Origin: Otis tarda
Lineage: Eukaryota; Chordata; Aves; Otidiformes; Otididae
Direction of reading: 5' to 3'
DNA length: 64,000 nt
Assembly (NCBI GenBank): GCA_026413225.1
Contig: JAPMTP010000045.1
Location: 1 to 64,000, forward strand
Shown here: positions 54,228 to 64,000 of the stretch, in pieces
Numbering within the stretch: position 1 is the first letter of the stretch
Layout of the letters: every line of letters starts with the position of its first letter
The notes under the pieces: model-generated
The model's input: the letters and a program-made list of their open reading frames with translations, nothing else
The model's database searches: none
What the model was told of the DNA's origin: nothing
Program-made: the position numbers and the translations under genes

Positions 54228-55503
54228 AGTAGTTTAGATAATTATATAACGCATCAGCTCCCCAGTGTGTCTTATTGTGCTCTTCTCTGGCTGTTCCCCA
54301 AATCTGTTTAGCAGGTGCTGGTATTCTGCCATCATTTAGGTGTGGCCATCCTTGGTCTGGAACTGTTCCTCCTAATTCGTGAATGAGCTCCCTGTCAGCC
54401 TTTGAATACGCAATTTCATCGTATTTTTCAGGGTCTCTATGCCTGTTATCTGGGATCAAGGCTAAAAGGTCTTTTTGTGTTCTTTCTGCTGCCTGTTTGG
54501 CCTCCTCATCCGCCAATCTGTTCCCTTTCTCTGGATCCGTGTCACCTTTCAAATGTCCACGACAGTGGATAATGGCAACCTGGGATGGTAATTGTACCGC
54601 TTCCAATAAACGGAGTATTTCTTCAGCATACTTACTTGGTTTTTCCTGTGCAGTGAGCAATCCTCGCTCTTTGCAAATGGCTCCATGGGCATGCACAACT
54701 CCAAAGGCGTATTTAGAATCTGTCCGTATATTGATTCTTTTTCCTTTTGCCAATTCCAAGGCTCTGGTTAATGCAATGATTTCAGCCTTTTGAGCTGATG
54801 TTCCGGTGGGCAATGGTTGTGATTCTGTTACCTTATCCGTAGGAGTCACTGCATAACCAGCCTTACGAATTCCTTGTCGAATGAAGCTGCTCCCACCTGT
54901 GAACCAGGATTCTTCAGCATCTTCTAAAGGTTCTTCCTTCAGGTCTGGTCTGCTGGCATACACAGTTTCCACAGTCTCCAGACAATCATGGGTCAATGGT
55001 TTTGTTGTTGCACCACTGAGAAAAGAAGCTGGGTTCACAACATTGGTTACTTCGATACTGGCATCGTCAGACTCAACGAGTATGGCCTGATACTTCAGGA
55101 ACCTGCATGGTGAGAGCCAGTAATTTCCCTTTTGTTCCAAAACTGCAGATACAGGGTGGGAGACTAATACTGTGATTTTCTGGCCCAGGGTAAACTTTCG
55201 AGCCTCTTCAATATTCAGTATCACTGCTGCCACAACCCGCAAGCACCCAGGCCAGCCCTTGCTTACTTCAGCTGGCTGCTTAGAGAAATAAGCTACGGCT
55301 CTTCTATTAGTCCCCAGCTGTTGGGCCAGGACCCCAAGGGCTATTCCCTGCCTTTTGTGAGAGAAAAGCCAAAATGGTTTAGTCACATCCGGTAGGCCCA
55401 AAGCTGGCGCTCTCACGAGTTCCTTCTTGAGAGTCTCAAAAGCAGGAAGCTGTGCTGGGGACCAAATCAGCTGGGTATGACTTTCTTGTAAAAGTTTATA
55501 CAA
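54181..55503 (-). pseudogene. ERV pol: connection, RNase H and start of integrase
   Basis: One open frame of about 440 codons. It begins in the connection domain (EALAP-like stretches, then VSHPVSAVLEQKGNYWLSP). RNase H follows with AQKAEIIALTRALELAKGKR, RTDSKYAFGVV and GNRLADEEAK. The first catalytic Asp is replaced: the motif reads FTGGSSF, with GGT at 54,895-54,897. The N-terminal zinc-binding region of integrase starts (EEHNKTHWGADALYNYL) and is cut by the deletion that joins it to env. Confidence 0.75.
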
Positions 55504-55995
55504 TGGCTTTGCTGATGTGCCGTAATTCTAAATCCATAATCGACGCCAACCTGTCATTCCCAGAAAGGTCCTTAGTTCTTTTACCGTCTGAGGGAGCGGT
55601 GTTCTGCAGATGACTTCTTTTCATTCCGCTCCAAGTTCTCGTTGTCCTCCCGACAGTTCGCATCCCAGGTAGGTCACCCGCTGCTGTACCATTTGGGCTT
55701 TCTGTTGAGAGACTCGATACCCATTTAGTCCCAGAAAATTCAGCGAGCTTACAGTCCATTGAGTGCGTTCAGGTTTGGTCTCGGTTGCTATCAGCAGACC
55801 GTCAACATGCTGCAGGAGGGTTCCGCTGCCTGAAGGGGACTGCCACACCTCGAGGTCCCGTGCCAACTGGTTTCCAAATATCATCGGGCTATTTTTGAAG
55901 CCCTGAGGTAACACTGTCCAGGTAAGCTGGGTTTTCCTACCCGTGGTAGGGCTTTCCCATTCAGATGCAAATAGTTTCTGACTTTCTTTGGCCAA
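55496..55995 (-). pseudogene. ERV reverse transcriptase, palm and fingers (inactive motif)
   Basis: It contains LPQGFKNSPMIFGNQLARDL and continues to the catalytic motif, which reads HVDG at 55,798-55,809 instead of YVDD. This change at a metal-binding Asp would abolish polymerase activity. Frames change near 55,620 before the next part of pol. Confidence 0.75.
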
Positions 55996-56055
55996 GGGCA
56001 GACAGAAGAAGGCATCCTTTAGGTCTAATACTGTAAACCGTGTCTGATTCTCCCT

Positions 56056-56517
56056 TCATTTAGTCAGCAAGGTGTAGGGGTTAGCAACTACAGGGTGTAA
56101 ATCCTTAAATATTTTATTAATTTCCCTTAAGTCCCGTACTACCCGGTAAGAGCCATCTGGTTTCTTTACTGGGAGTACTGGGAGTATAGGAGTGTTGTAC
56201 TCTGATTCACAGTCCACCAGTAGTCCATGTTTTTGGAAATTATTGATCGGGCCCTCGATTCCCTTGCGATCCTCTAATGTCAAAGGATATTGTCTCCTCC
56301 GTACTGGTCCCATTCCTTCTTTGGCTTCTGCTACTACAGGAGGTGCGTTTTTCGCCCTCCCCGGGATCCCAGTAGCCCACACTCCTGGATAGGGCTGGTC
56401 AATCACCTCCTGAACTTCTGGCGGTAGTTCCTGTGTCTTTTCTGAACTTATTAAAAAAAACTCAGTACCTCGGCTAATCGTTGGTCCTTCACTTTGAATT
56501 CTATTCTTCCTTTCCAT
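56056..56517 (-). pseudogene. ERV reverse transcriptase, N-terminal part
   Basis: It includes VWATGIPGRAKNAPPVV, typical of the pro-pol junction, then RRRQYPLTLEDRKGIEGPI and VKKPDGSYRVVRDLREINK, the conserved fingers segment. A stop near 56,056 separates it from the downstream part. Confidence 0.75.
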
Positions 56518-56765
56518 TTGAAACTTATTTCTGCTCCCAGTTGTTCTAATAAGTCTCGCCCTAATAGAGATTTAGGGGAATTTGGCAAATAGAGAAACTG
56601 GTGTATTCCAATTTGCTTCCCCATTTTGTACGTGAAGGGTCTTGAAAATAACACTTTTTCCTGTTGGCCAGTGGCTCCCCCTGTACTCACAGAATCGTTA
56701 CTTACAGGTACTAATTCTTGATTTAGGACACGAAAGGAAGCGCCTGTGTCAACCAGAAATTCCAC
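56451..56765 (-). pseudogene. ERV protease
   Basis: A retropepsin with the active site FLVDTGASFRVL and the late motif LLGRDLLEQLGAEI. It appears nearly complete but sits in a different frame from both neighbours, as is common for gag-pro-pol borders or by frameshift. Confidence 0.75.
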
Positions 56766-56838
56766 TTCCTTTTCCAGCCCCCAGCTTAATTTTAACCAGT
56801 GGATCCGCTCAGGTAGATGCCCCAGGTTCCCATCAGTC

Positions 56839-57183
56839 TCATGTCTCCGTTCCTGTCAATAAGGCCGGCGGGGTGTTTCTGTGCTTGGGGCACTCATTTT
56901 TCCAGTGCCCTTCCTCCCAGCAATATGCACATTGGTTCCTTCCCAGCGTCCTTCCGCCTCGTCCCCCTCGAACACCCAATCCGCCTCTGTTCCTGGAATA
57001 CATTCCCCTTCCACGTCCTCTCAATCCTCCTCTATTGATCATTCCCTCTTGCTGCAGGGCCGCCACCGTAGCTGTAGCCATCACTCCAGCTGTTCTTCCT
57101 TCTTTTGCCTCCTCTCGGTTCCCAAAAACTCTCCAAGCCTGTTCTATCAATTCCTCTAAATCCCTTATATCTGGCCCCTTCAA
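56839..57183 (-). pseudogene. ERV gag: capsid end and nucleocapsid
   Basis: The order is a capsid C-terminal helix, an Arg/Gly-rich stretch (GGLRGRGRGMYSRNRGG) and one CCHC zinc knuckle, CAYCWEEGHWKNEC. A frameshift at about 57,200 separates it from the main gag frame. Confidence 0.75.
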
Positions 57184-57200
57184 TTTCTGGAGCTTCCTCC

Positions 57201-58223
57201 TTATGGCAGTAGACGACTGACCAAAACCAGGGAAACTAACTGCTGCCGTCCTACACCTGAGGAAGGATCCAGTGTGGTGTACTTTCTCATAGCCCCTCTC
57301 AGCCGATCTAAAAAATCAGTAGGAGATTCCTGGCTTCCTTGTTTCACTGCATACAGTGCAGACCAATTTACAGCTTTCGGGATCGCGTTTTCCAATCCAA
57401 ATTTTATCCGGTCTTGGTATCGCTCTAATATGCGATAGTCTGTGTTATCATTTGGATCCCAGTTCGGGTCTGTCGGGGGAACGTGCTGATCAGCTCCCCC
57501 TGCCAATGTTCCGGCTGTAATTTGAGCCTGCACGTGGGTTCGTGCTGTTTTGAGAATTAGCTGTTTCTCCGTCTCAGTCATTGCATCTAACATTATATCT
57601 CTATCTTTCCAGTCTGGGTCTTGATTTTTAATTATTAATTCAGATCTTTTGACAATTCCCAGTGGATCATCTCTATAACTTTTAACCACTTCCTTCCAAG
57701 CATCCAAATCTCCCATCTTAAAAGGGACTTTAATTCGTGTCGGCCCCACCGGTCCCGTAGCTTCTCTAAGTGGCGCCTGGAGAATCGGTCCCGTTTTACT
57801 ACGAGTTCGGGCAGTAATTGGGGTTGATCCTCCCACTGCCCCTGCCCCTTCTCCCGAGTCATCTCCCCCGTTCGAACACCCCGCAGATAATCTAGGAGGT
57901 GGTAGCCCATAATCTTCAATCCTTTCTTCACCTCCCTGGTTCCTTACTTTCAGACACCTTTCTCCAATACTACATGCTGAACAACACCTCTTCAGCTTTC
58001 CTTGTTCCTTCTTATCCTTTCCTAATGCCAAAACAAGGGGATCCTGAGGGGCCAGATTTATCCCACATTCCTTTTGCCACTCAGGATGATTTCTTAAAGT
58101 GAAAAACGTATCAGCATATACCACCTCATGCCATTTATCATTCCTTCTGAGAAACAGCATCAATGGCAATAAAGTATCATAATTCAAGGTTCCATTATTC
58201 GGCCACTTTTCTTCATCATCCAA
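57201..58223 (-). pseudogene. ERV gag: matrix end, p12-like region and capsid
   Basis: The open frame starts within matrix (LPLMLFLRRNDKWHEVV), passes a Pro/Thr/Arg linker and enters capsid (MGDLDAWKEVVKSYRDDPLG). The major homology region is present: SQESPTDFLDRLRGAMRKY. The size and order fit gammaretroviral gag. Confidence 0.75.
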
Positions 58224-58254
58224 TTTATATAACGGCCACCACTGATTACAGTAT

Positions 58255-58371
58255 TTAATCAGTCGCCTTATTCACATTACTCCCTGGAGGACCCCCGACT
58301 TCCTTCCAATGGTGTAGGATACACCCTAAAGGACTCTTCTTTAATATACCTCCGCTCTGACCTCCTCCCAT
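58255..58371 (-). pseudogene. ERV gag start, 38 codons to a stop
   Basis: ATG at 58,369-58,371 begins MGGGQSGG, a myristoylation-type N-terminus. The frame ends at TAA at 58,255; matrix continues in another frame, so the gene is broken by a frameshift near 58,262. Confidence 0.65.
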
Positions 58372-59078
58372 ATTTATTGATTTGTTATTTGATCCTCTTT
58401 TCTGCCGTACACAAACACAGCCCTTTCTTTCCTATCCCAGTCTGTCTAAAATTTACACTTAGGACACTCGAAATCCCAGCCAAACCCTACCCACAACTTT
58501 TCACTACAACACTTACACTCTAGAACAAATATAGGTTTACAAGAGTTACCGTGGTGTAAAGGACACCATTCAGGACTGTCGGGGTCCCACCACAGGGGAA
58601 CAAAGGAATCTACAACGACAAAACACAATAAACTACTACCGCGGCTATAAACGCACACACACACTTTGGATCCAATCCAATCTTCGCACACAAACAATAC
58701 AATTCACACAGACACTAGGGTTCAACAAGTCCAAATCAGTAGCCAACACCAAACGCCTTATTAGAATATCCAAAAATCAATACTGAAAGAGATTTAGCAT
58801 AGGCACGGGAGGTAAGGTGAGGGTTTAAAACACTGCCATGTATATAACAAATGATCGTACTGACCCCATCACTACAACAGCCCCAATTCCCAGTTCAAGC
58901 CACATGAGAGTTAGTAACCATATAATTGAACAATTCCAGATCAGCAATCACAACCCAAAACCTTATTGTCCATCGCCTGAGCTCAAAAACCGAAATAAAC
59001 CGTTATCACAGAATACCAACGTATCAATATTTCCACAGAGTTCGCTATTGCAGAAGTACGCAGACTAAATCATGCCAG
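58372..59078 (-). other. Leader of the gamma-like ERV, 5' LTR missing
   Basis: It is T/G-rich on the minus strand, similar in style to the leader at 25,889. I find no LTR end or convincing primer binding site before the class II element begins at 59,079. Confidence 0.4.
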
Positions 59079-59365
59079 TGTCACCGCGCGACAATGGACC
59101 GACCCACCCTACCGGGATCCCATCCCGGGGAGAGAGACACAGACACGGATGCCGTGGAGTCAGATCTCCATTTACTGCTGCGTCACGTCGCTATATATAC
59201 CCGTGCGCCCACTACACAAGCCCGTACACCCGCTACGCACGCGAACGCACCCGGCCCCTGCGCCCGTGCACCTATCTGCGCCTAGCGCGCAAATCGTTGC
59301 GGACCGCCCTTCCTGTGCACGTGCAGCCCCGCTCGTAGCCTTTGTTGCTGCCTTGCAGGGACCCA
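59079..59365 (-). mobile_element. 3' LTR (287 bp) of the class II ERV
   Basis: It starts TGGGTCCC and ends GGTGACA on the minus strand. A TATATATA box lies at about 59,190-59,198. The polypurine tract AGAAGGGGGAGAT lies directly upstream. The flanks of the two LTRs do not show an obvious target-site duplication. Confidence 0.85.
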
Positions 59366-59377
59366 TATCTCCCCCTT

Positions 59378-59796
59378 CTCTTTGCTCTTTATAACTGTGC
59401 ATCCTGCTGCGGAAGGGGCTGGTACGCCTGAGTGAATGCTGTCCTAGCGAGGTTGACTGTAAATATTCGCTTACGACTCCATCAACAATGTCGTGTACAA
59501 ACCGTAACAATAGCGGAAACAAACAGAGTGCTATTAAAGTAACAACTATGATAGTTAAACCCATAAACAGGATATTTCCCAGCCACTGGGGCAAACCGAA
59601 CAACCCTGAGAACCACCCCCAGTCCTTTAGGATCCTGATGCTGAGTGAAATTGGTGTAATTTGTAAACCTCTCCCAGAAATTAGTCGTCATCGCCGGTTC
59701 TGGAAGACTCAAAGCAGGATCATCCCGATCAGGAGAGATATGAGGACATCGCTTTTCCCGATTCCTTTGTTGCTCCTCCAGCCATGGCTGCATCAA
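59378..59796 (-). pseudogene. Class II ERV env transmembrane end
   Basis: An ectodomain piece (FWERFTNYTNFTQHQDPKG) and a membrane span (WLGNILFMGLTIIVVTLIAL) are in two frames, with the shift near 59,605. The surface subunit and fusion region are missing. Confidence 0.7.
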
Positions 59797-60180
59797 TCAA
59801 GCTGGGATCCAGCGGGTTCCTGCGTCTGTGGAGATACGAGCATACCCTCGCCCCCATGTCAGAAGATTGGCAGGACCTTCCCATCGCAGACTTTCCGGCA
59901 GGCGGTAGCGAACCTTCGGAAGCGCCTTGCCCCCAAATAGCAGTTGTCGCGCAGAAAAATGATTTTGAATAGGAGTAACAGATTGAAGGTCAGCAAATGA
60001 CATATGATTCAGTACCACAAGTGCTTTATGGACTAGGACTTCTGGCGAACCCCTCTCTCCCCCTCTCTTAGGCGTGTAATTTGCATTTTCAGAGTGCCGT
60101 GCGCCCGTTCTATGATCGCTTGCCCGGTGCTGTTAAGAGGAATGCCAAAGGAGCGGCGGACTCCCCACATCTGCAGGACA
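59797..60180 (-). pseudogene. Class II ERV integrase end
   Basis: The catalytic Glu region is visible (GIPLNSTGQAIIERAHGTLK), and the C-terminal domain reads WEGPANLLTWGRGYARIST and TRWIPA. The zinc domain and the two catalytic Asp residues are deleted, and the reading frame changes near 60,020. Confidence 0.75.
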
Positions 60181-60633
60181 TATGATGGGGGAATTCTTCA
60201 TCCCCTGGGGAAGCACCATCCAGTGGTATCTCCTAGCCTGCCAAAGAATGGCAGGGTCCCAGGTACGCTGGCGGCGGGGGTCGATGTGAGCCCCAGCGCT
60301 GTGCAACTGGTCCGCCCCCACCCCAAAACATGGGTGATTTGCAGCGGTAGTGAAGCCAATGGCGGCATCCACAGCAAAACCCTCCCACTTGCTCTCAAAG
60401 GCCACCAGCTGTGCGGGCGTAAGAATAGCCTTGCACAGATTACGCCAGTCATAAGGCGTGAAGGCACTGGGCTCAAGTCCATCCAGCAAAGGCTCCCAGG
60501 CGGGGCTGCTTAACCCCGAGGTGGCTATCACGTTACGAATTTCCTTAACAATCTTCCAGTCGATGGGCTCCCACCTAGCCCCACCGGGACCCCTCACCAC
60601 CGCGAAGGCCATCAGGTCCCCCCTGCGGAACAT
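60133..60633 (-). pseudogene. Class II ERV capsid fused in frame to a reverse transcriptase piece
   Basis: The capsid begins FAVVRGPGGARWEPIDWKIV and continues through LLDGLEPSAFTPYDWRNLCK. After TWDPAILWQARR the frame runs directly into YHWMVLPQGMKNSPIIC, a reverse transcriptase motif. A deletion therefore joined capsid to polymerase without breaking the frame. The frame closes soon after. Confidence 0.75.
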
Positions 60634-61384
60634 CCGGTGAATTCGGAGTCACATGAGCTACCCCTTGGAGGGTGCAGTTCTTAACGACAAACCGCCAGTG
60701 GGCGGCGGGGTCAGGGCCCGGCGAGGACTCGTCCGGACCCGAGGGGCTCGGCCCGCCCCCGACCGGGTCCGACGAGGACGGCCGCCTCGCCAGCTCCTGG
60801 GCCAGCCCCGTCGAATTAACCGCCAGCCGGCGAATCTCTGTCAGCAAGCGGTGTGCTACGTCCTCCCCCCGCTCCAGTGCTGACCGCGGACCCATCGACG
60901 GGGGAAGGGGAACCCTCTCCGGCCGGACTGAGGCCCCGCCCGGGCGGACGTCACTGGGAAATCGGGCTCCCCCCGAAAAACGAATCAGCCGCGGCGTCCG
61001 GCTTGTAAGCTGGATCCCCTTTCCCCTCCGGGTCGGCGCTAGGACCCCGCTCCGCGTCCCGCGGCTCCTCGGGCGCCAGCTCGAAACCGGCCCCCGCCTC
61101 CCTATCGCTGCACGCGCCACCGCCAGCCCGACCGCCGGAACCCGAGTCGGGTCGCCTTTCACTCGGTGGAACCCCGCGAACCACTGAGGCCGCGGCTTGC
61201 CAGACACCCCGAACATCGCGGGCCTTCTCAAGGCACCTCTTAACCGCCCCCCACTCGGGAATAAAGGACAGGGCGGTTTTGTTTCCCGCGGCGGCAGAAG
61301 CGAACAGCTCCCCCCACCGCGGCTACCTTCCGCAGGGCCATCACCTCGGAAGGCTGATGGATCAATCCCCTGCGCATCATCCAT
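60634..61384 (-). pseudogene. Class II ERV gag linker region
   Basis: An Arg/Pro/Ser/Gly-rich open stretch between matrix and capsid, in a different frame from the matrix start. It contains SALERGEDVAHRLLTEIRRL near its middle. It fits the variable region between matrix and capsid in alpha- and betaretroviruses. Confidence 0.55.
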
Positions 61385-61485
61385 TGGATGAAATCCCCCG
61401 TACCGCTAGAGGAGACCCTCTCGCCTACCTCCGTAGCAAGTACCTTCAGAACCTTCACCGTTTCCCTGACGGATACCGTCGACAT
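61240..61485 (-). pseudogene. Class II ERV gag matrix start
   Basis: ATG at 61,483-61,485 begins MSTVSVRETVKVLKVLATEV, and an amphipathic domain follows (DFIQWMMRRGLIHQPSEVM). The frame is lost near 61,300; the rest of matrix and linker lies in the next frame. Confidence 0.65.
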
Positions 61486-61574
61486 GATAAGGTCTGGATT
61501 TCCCCGAGCCCGACTTGCCTTGGTGCACCGAAAAACCCGATCCGTCTGATCACGTCGGCTTCTGATCACGTCGG

Positions 61575-61592
61575 ATCACGTCGGGGTCACCA
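61575..61592 (-). promoter_or_regulatory. Primer binding site for tRNA-Trp
   Basis: The minus strand reads TGGTGACCCCGACGTGAT, the site known from avian alpharetroviruses, complementary to the 3' end of tRNA-Trp. Next to it, on the plus strand, GATCACGTCGG is repeated three times between 61,553 and 61,584. Confidence 0.85.
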
Positions 61593-61594
61593 CT

Positions 61595-61881
61595 TGTCAC
61601 CGTGTGACAACAGACCGACCCACCCTACCAGGATCCCATCCCGGGGAGAGAGACACAGACACGGACGCCGTGGAGTCAGATCTCCATTTACTGCTGCGTC
61701 ACGTCGCTATATATACCCTTGCGCCCACTACACAAGCCCGTACACCCGCTACGCACGCGAACGCACCCGGCCCCTGCGCCCGTGCACCTATCCGCGCCTA
61801 GCGCGCGAATCGTTGCGGACCGCCCTTCCTGTGCACGTGCAGCCCCGCTCGTAGCCTTTGTTGCTGCCTTGCAGGGACCCA
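61595..61881 (-). mobile_element. 5' LTR (287 bp) of the class II ERV
   Basis: Same length and termini as the 3' LTR. It is followed on the minus strand by the primer binding site after two bases. Confidence 0.85.
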
Positions 61882-61897
61882 TACATAAATTCTAAAA

Positions 61898-62050
61898 ATG
61901 ACCAATTGTTTAATTGGATTTATGATTTGGCTTATAATATTTTTCTGCATCTTACCACTAACCTGTAACCAAAAGAACACCGAATGGCCATGGTCTCACG
62001 CCTGCCTGAGGTTTACAGGAAGCATGGGACCACCTTTACACGGTCGGCCT
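61898..62050 (+). pseudogene. Env-like signal peptide start, stopped early
   Basis: ATG at 61,898 begins MTNCLIGFMIWLIIFFCILP, a good signal peptide, but the frame ends at TAA at 62,051. It lies 16 bases from the class II LTR. Confidence 0.55.
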
Positions 62051-62550
62051 TAAACTTGGCCACTGTGGTTAAGCATGAAACGGAAGCGTACTCAGAGCAC
62101 GAGTGGGGCTGGGACGGAGACAGCAGGGCTCCCCTCTTGATGGGAACAACTGGAGAAAAAATTCAGATAGGTCGCCGAATGGCCAATGGATCTATCCATG
62201 AAAAAGCCGCCCAAATTACTGTAAGAAGAACTAATGATTGGGTACTCACAAAGAGTCTCTGTGCCCTTGAAAAGGAAAAATTGGAATGCTGGAGTAATTC
62301 TACACTAACCCAACCTGTCTTTGCAATCTGTCTCTGGAATACCCAGAAAGGTGACGTAGCACTCACCTTTAAATTTAAAATGGCCATTATTGAGCCAACA
62401 ACTACTACTACTCTCAGCCCCAACATGACAACAAACACAGCACCACCTACAACTGAACCTGAAAATTTTCGGAATTGGACCATATGTAATCAGAACTATG
62501 GGCCAGCAGCAGATGTTACTCAATCCATCATGGTCCCTCAAACAAGTTGA
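61984..62550 (+). pseudogene. Env-like surface region, unplaced lineage
   Basis: A frame of 188 codons, shifted from the signal peptide frame. It has N-glycosylation sites (NST, NMT, NWT) and a Thr/Pro-rich mucin-like segment (EPTTTTTLSPNMTTNTAPPT). It ends at a stop. I cannot name the retroviral family. Confidence 0.5.
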
Positions 62551-63451
62551 ATTGTCAATGCAAAATAATGCTTCAGAAATTCAGCCGGCTTGCTCACCTT
62601 TCCTAAAAACCTCTTATGAGGGATGGACAACCTGGCTGCAAAAACAGACCCCTTCCGAGAAATGAACAAAGAGGGACCTAACTGGTGTTCTGGGAACAGG
62701 ATTGGGAGTTCTAAATGGTATCGATTCAGAGGCATTGATGAACAAATTGGCTACCACAACTAGTGACCTGACTAAATTGCAACGTCCTTTACGATCTTCC
62801 CTATTGGCTTTGGGAACTAATCGATGGATGTTGTCAAATATATTACCAAAACGGGAGCAGGTGTATGAAAAAGACCACAAATTGGTTATAGATGCGCTCG
62901 GTGTGGTCCAAAACAACCTCTCCCTGGCTCTCAGTTGTATCCAGGCCAAACTGTGGATGCAATCAGCAGCCGCATCAATTGTAAGAGAAGGTGAAGAAGG
63001 CACTTTCCCCACTGAAATAGTTTGGGACAGTGCCTCTGACTTCGAAAGGAAATTCCAGTCCTGGTGGTGTCTGGTTAATTTTACCTATAACCCCATCAAC
63101 AGCGTGGCCACAGCTTTTGCGTTAGCAATACACAATGCTTCGGGAGATACAATATACCCAATCATTGCGCTAGGACCGAACCACAACGGAACTGTACTCC
63201 ATCCTCTAGAGCACAGAGCGTGGGCCCGGAAAAACGGAGATAAGTGGCAAACTATTGATGCTGAGGCACGTATTGCGCGGGAACAACAAGGATTCATTTG
63301 TGAAAGCAATACCATCAGAGCCCAAGACGTTTGTCTTGACACTGAACAAACATTTGCCATTTCGAGATTCGTCCTGACGAAAACCCTGAAACAATACTTG
63401 TCTATATTGGCAAAGGTTGTGCGTGCTTGCGGACTGGTTGCGATTCCATAG
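62551..63451 (+). pseudogene. Env-like transmembrane subunit, N-terminal part
   Basis: After a stop and a KR pair, a fusion-peptide-like stretch TGVLGTGLGVLNGIDSE opens the subunit. A long heptad-rich ectodomain follows (LVIDALGVVQNNLSLALSCI), then a globular part. The frame is broken near 63,360. Confidence 0.5.
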
Positions 63452-64000
63452 CTGTAGGTGATGCAGTTGTAGATACTAGGAACCACTCACATTTTTGTGT
63501 TTGTAATTTTACTAAAATCACTGGATGTGACTTTTCTTACTTCGCACCGGTGACCTCTCACAAGCTCCTGCAATCTAATTACACACTGATTCACGAACTG
63601 CTACCTGGACCTGCTACCTGCACCAATTGGAATGAATCTCACTCTGGTAAAGAAATTATTACAGCACCAGGATTTGATCAAGATCCTGGGAAAGATCAGG
63701 GAAAACGCACAAAAAACCTTAGTAACGGTTCGTCATGATGCGGAAGAAATACACCATGTTTTGGAAAGGGTAGAAAAGGATGCAGAACATAGATGGTGGG
63801 ACACAGTTTTTGGGTGGTCACCTTCTGCTACAGGCATCTTGAACAAATCGTGTCACCCCATTGTTGTTCTCTTAATACTGGTCTTAATAAGTTTGGTTTT
63901 ATCAGCAATACTATATGTCAACATTTGGAAAATGATGAATCAGTTGACACATTTGACTTCGGTACTTAATGCACACAGTCTGCTAAATGTTCCAACCTCC
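63427..64000 (+). pseudogene. Env-like transmembrane subunit, C-terminal part with membrane span
   Basis: A Cys-containing part (HFCVCNFTKITGCDFSYFAP) lies in one frame to about 63,590. From about 63,723 another frame stays open to the window edge. It has a charged helix (RHDAEEIHHVLERVEKDAEH), Trp residues near the membrane (RWWDTVFGW) and the span HPIVVLLILVLISLVLSAIL. The C-terminus is outside the window. Confidence 0.55.

Larger units (their letters stand above)
52888..59078 (-). mobile_element. Gamma-like ERV provirus, internally deleted, 5' LTR missing
   Basis: On the minus strand the order is leader, gag, pro, pol, env transmembrane end and 3' LTR. Most of integrase and the env surface region are deleted. 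Gag, pro and pol lie in several frames, with mutated catalytic motifs. The 5' end is cut at 59,078 by the class II ERV. The 3' part is shared with 22,230-23,548. Confidence 0.8.
59079..61881 (-). mobile_element. Compact class II (alpha/beta-like) ERV with paired LTRs
   Basis: On the minus strand: 5' LTR, tRNA-Trp-type primer binding site, gag matrix and capsid, a short reverse transcriptase piece, the integrase end, the env transmembrane end, polypurine tract and 3' LTR, all within 2.8 kb. Large deletions removed nucleocapsid, protease, most of pol and the env surface part. By eye the LTRs differ at about 9 of 287 positions. Confidence 0.85.

Noticed and set aside
58838-59068. Plus-strand open frame left of the class II ERV as pol of the env-like element
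   Set aside because: No retroviral motif is visible, and the stretch is better explained as leader of the minus-strand gamma-like ERV.

Overview
The window looks like nuclear DNA of a bird. It carries several copies of the 3' end of an avian CR1 LINE, ending in the ATTCTATG-type tail. It also holds four or five families of avian endogenous retrovirus (ERV), one with a tRNA-Trp primer binding site of the avian leukosis/sarcoma type. All host genes are split by introns. The sequence is GC-rich, as in avian microchromosomes (inference).

The host content is a family of coiled-coil genes that I read as N-terminally truncated FHAD1-like genes (forkhead-associated domain containing 1). The family call rests on similarity of the C-terminal exons as I remember the family, and on an EFHD2-like first exon 1.4 kb downstream in the same orientation; FHAD1-EFHD2 is a known vertebrate gene order. 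No FHA domain is visible. Three copies are present. The plus-strand copy (31,049-50,068) has 26 exons that I can place. The minus-strand copy runs from 14,794 leftwards out of the window. A minus-strand remnant (19,167-20,119) keeps only the last two exons. The first two are head to head and form a large inverted repeat: 16,675 down to 1, and 29,168 to about 48,235, with CpG-rich putative promoters near the inner ends.

Inside each gene a block of about 4.4-4.8 kb is repeated in tandem, three times in the plus copy and at least three times in the minus copy. Each block holds five exons of 116, 160, 109, 133 and 160 nt. These sum to 678 nt, or 226 codons, with matching splice phases, so extra blocks can be added without breaking the frame. 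All 15 block exons in the plus copy have these exact lengths. The minus copy is damaged between about 1 and 9.5 kb by many small insertions, which may be consensus errors.

Between and to the right of the genes lie ERVs. They are an ERVL-like 3' piece (20.25-21.95 kb, minus); an env transmembrane end plus LTR (22.2-23.55 kb, plus); a degraded gamma-like ERV (25.1-29.17 kb, plus) cut off exactly where the plus gene arm begins; a gamma-like ERV with gag, pro and pol (52.9-59.08 kb, minus); a compact class II ERV with paired 287-bp LTRs (59.08-61.88 kb, minus); and an env-like region of a lineage I cannot place (61.9-64 kb, plus). A second inverted duplication (22.23-about 24.8 kb against 51.64-54.21 kb) contains an ERV 3' end, a CpG-rich block and a G-rich minisatellite. 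All ERV genes I can read are interrupted or mutated at key residues.
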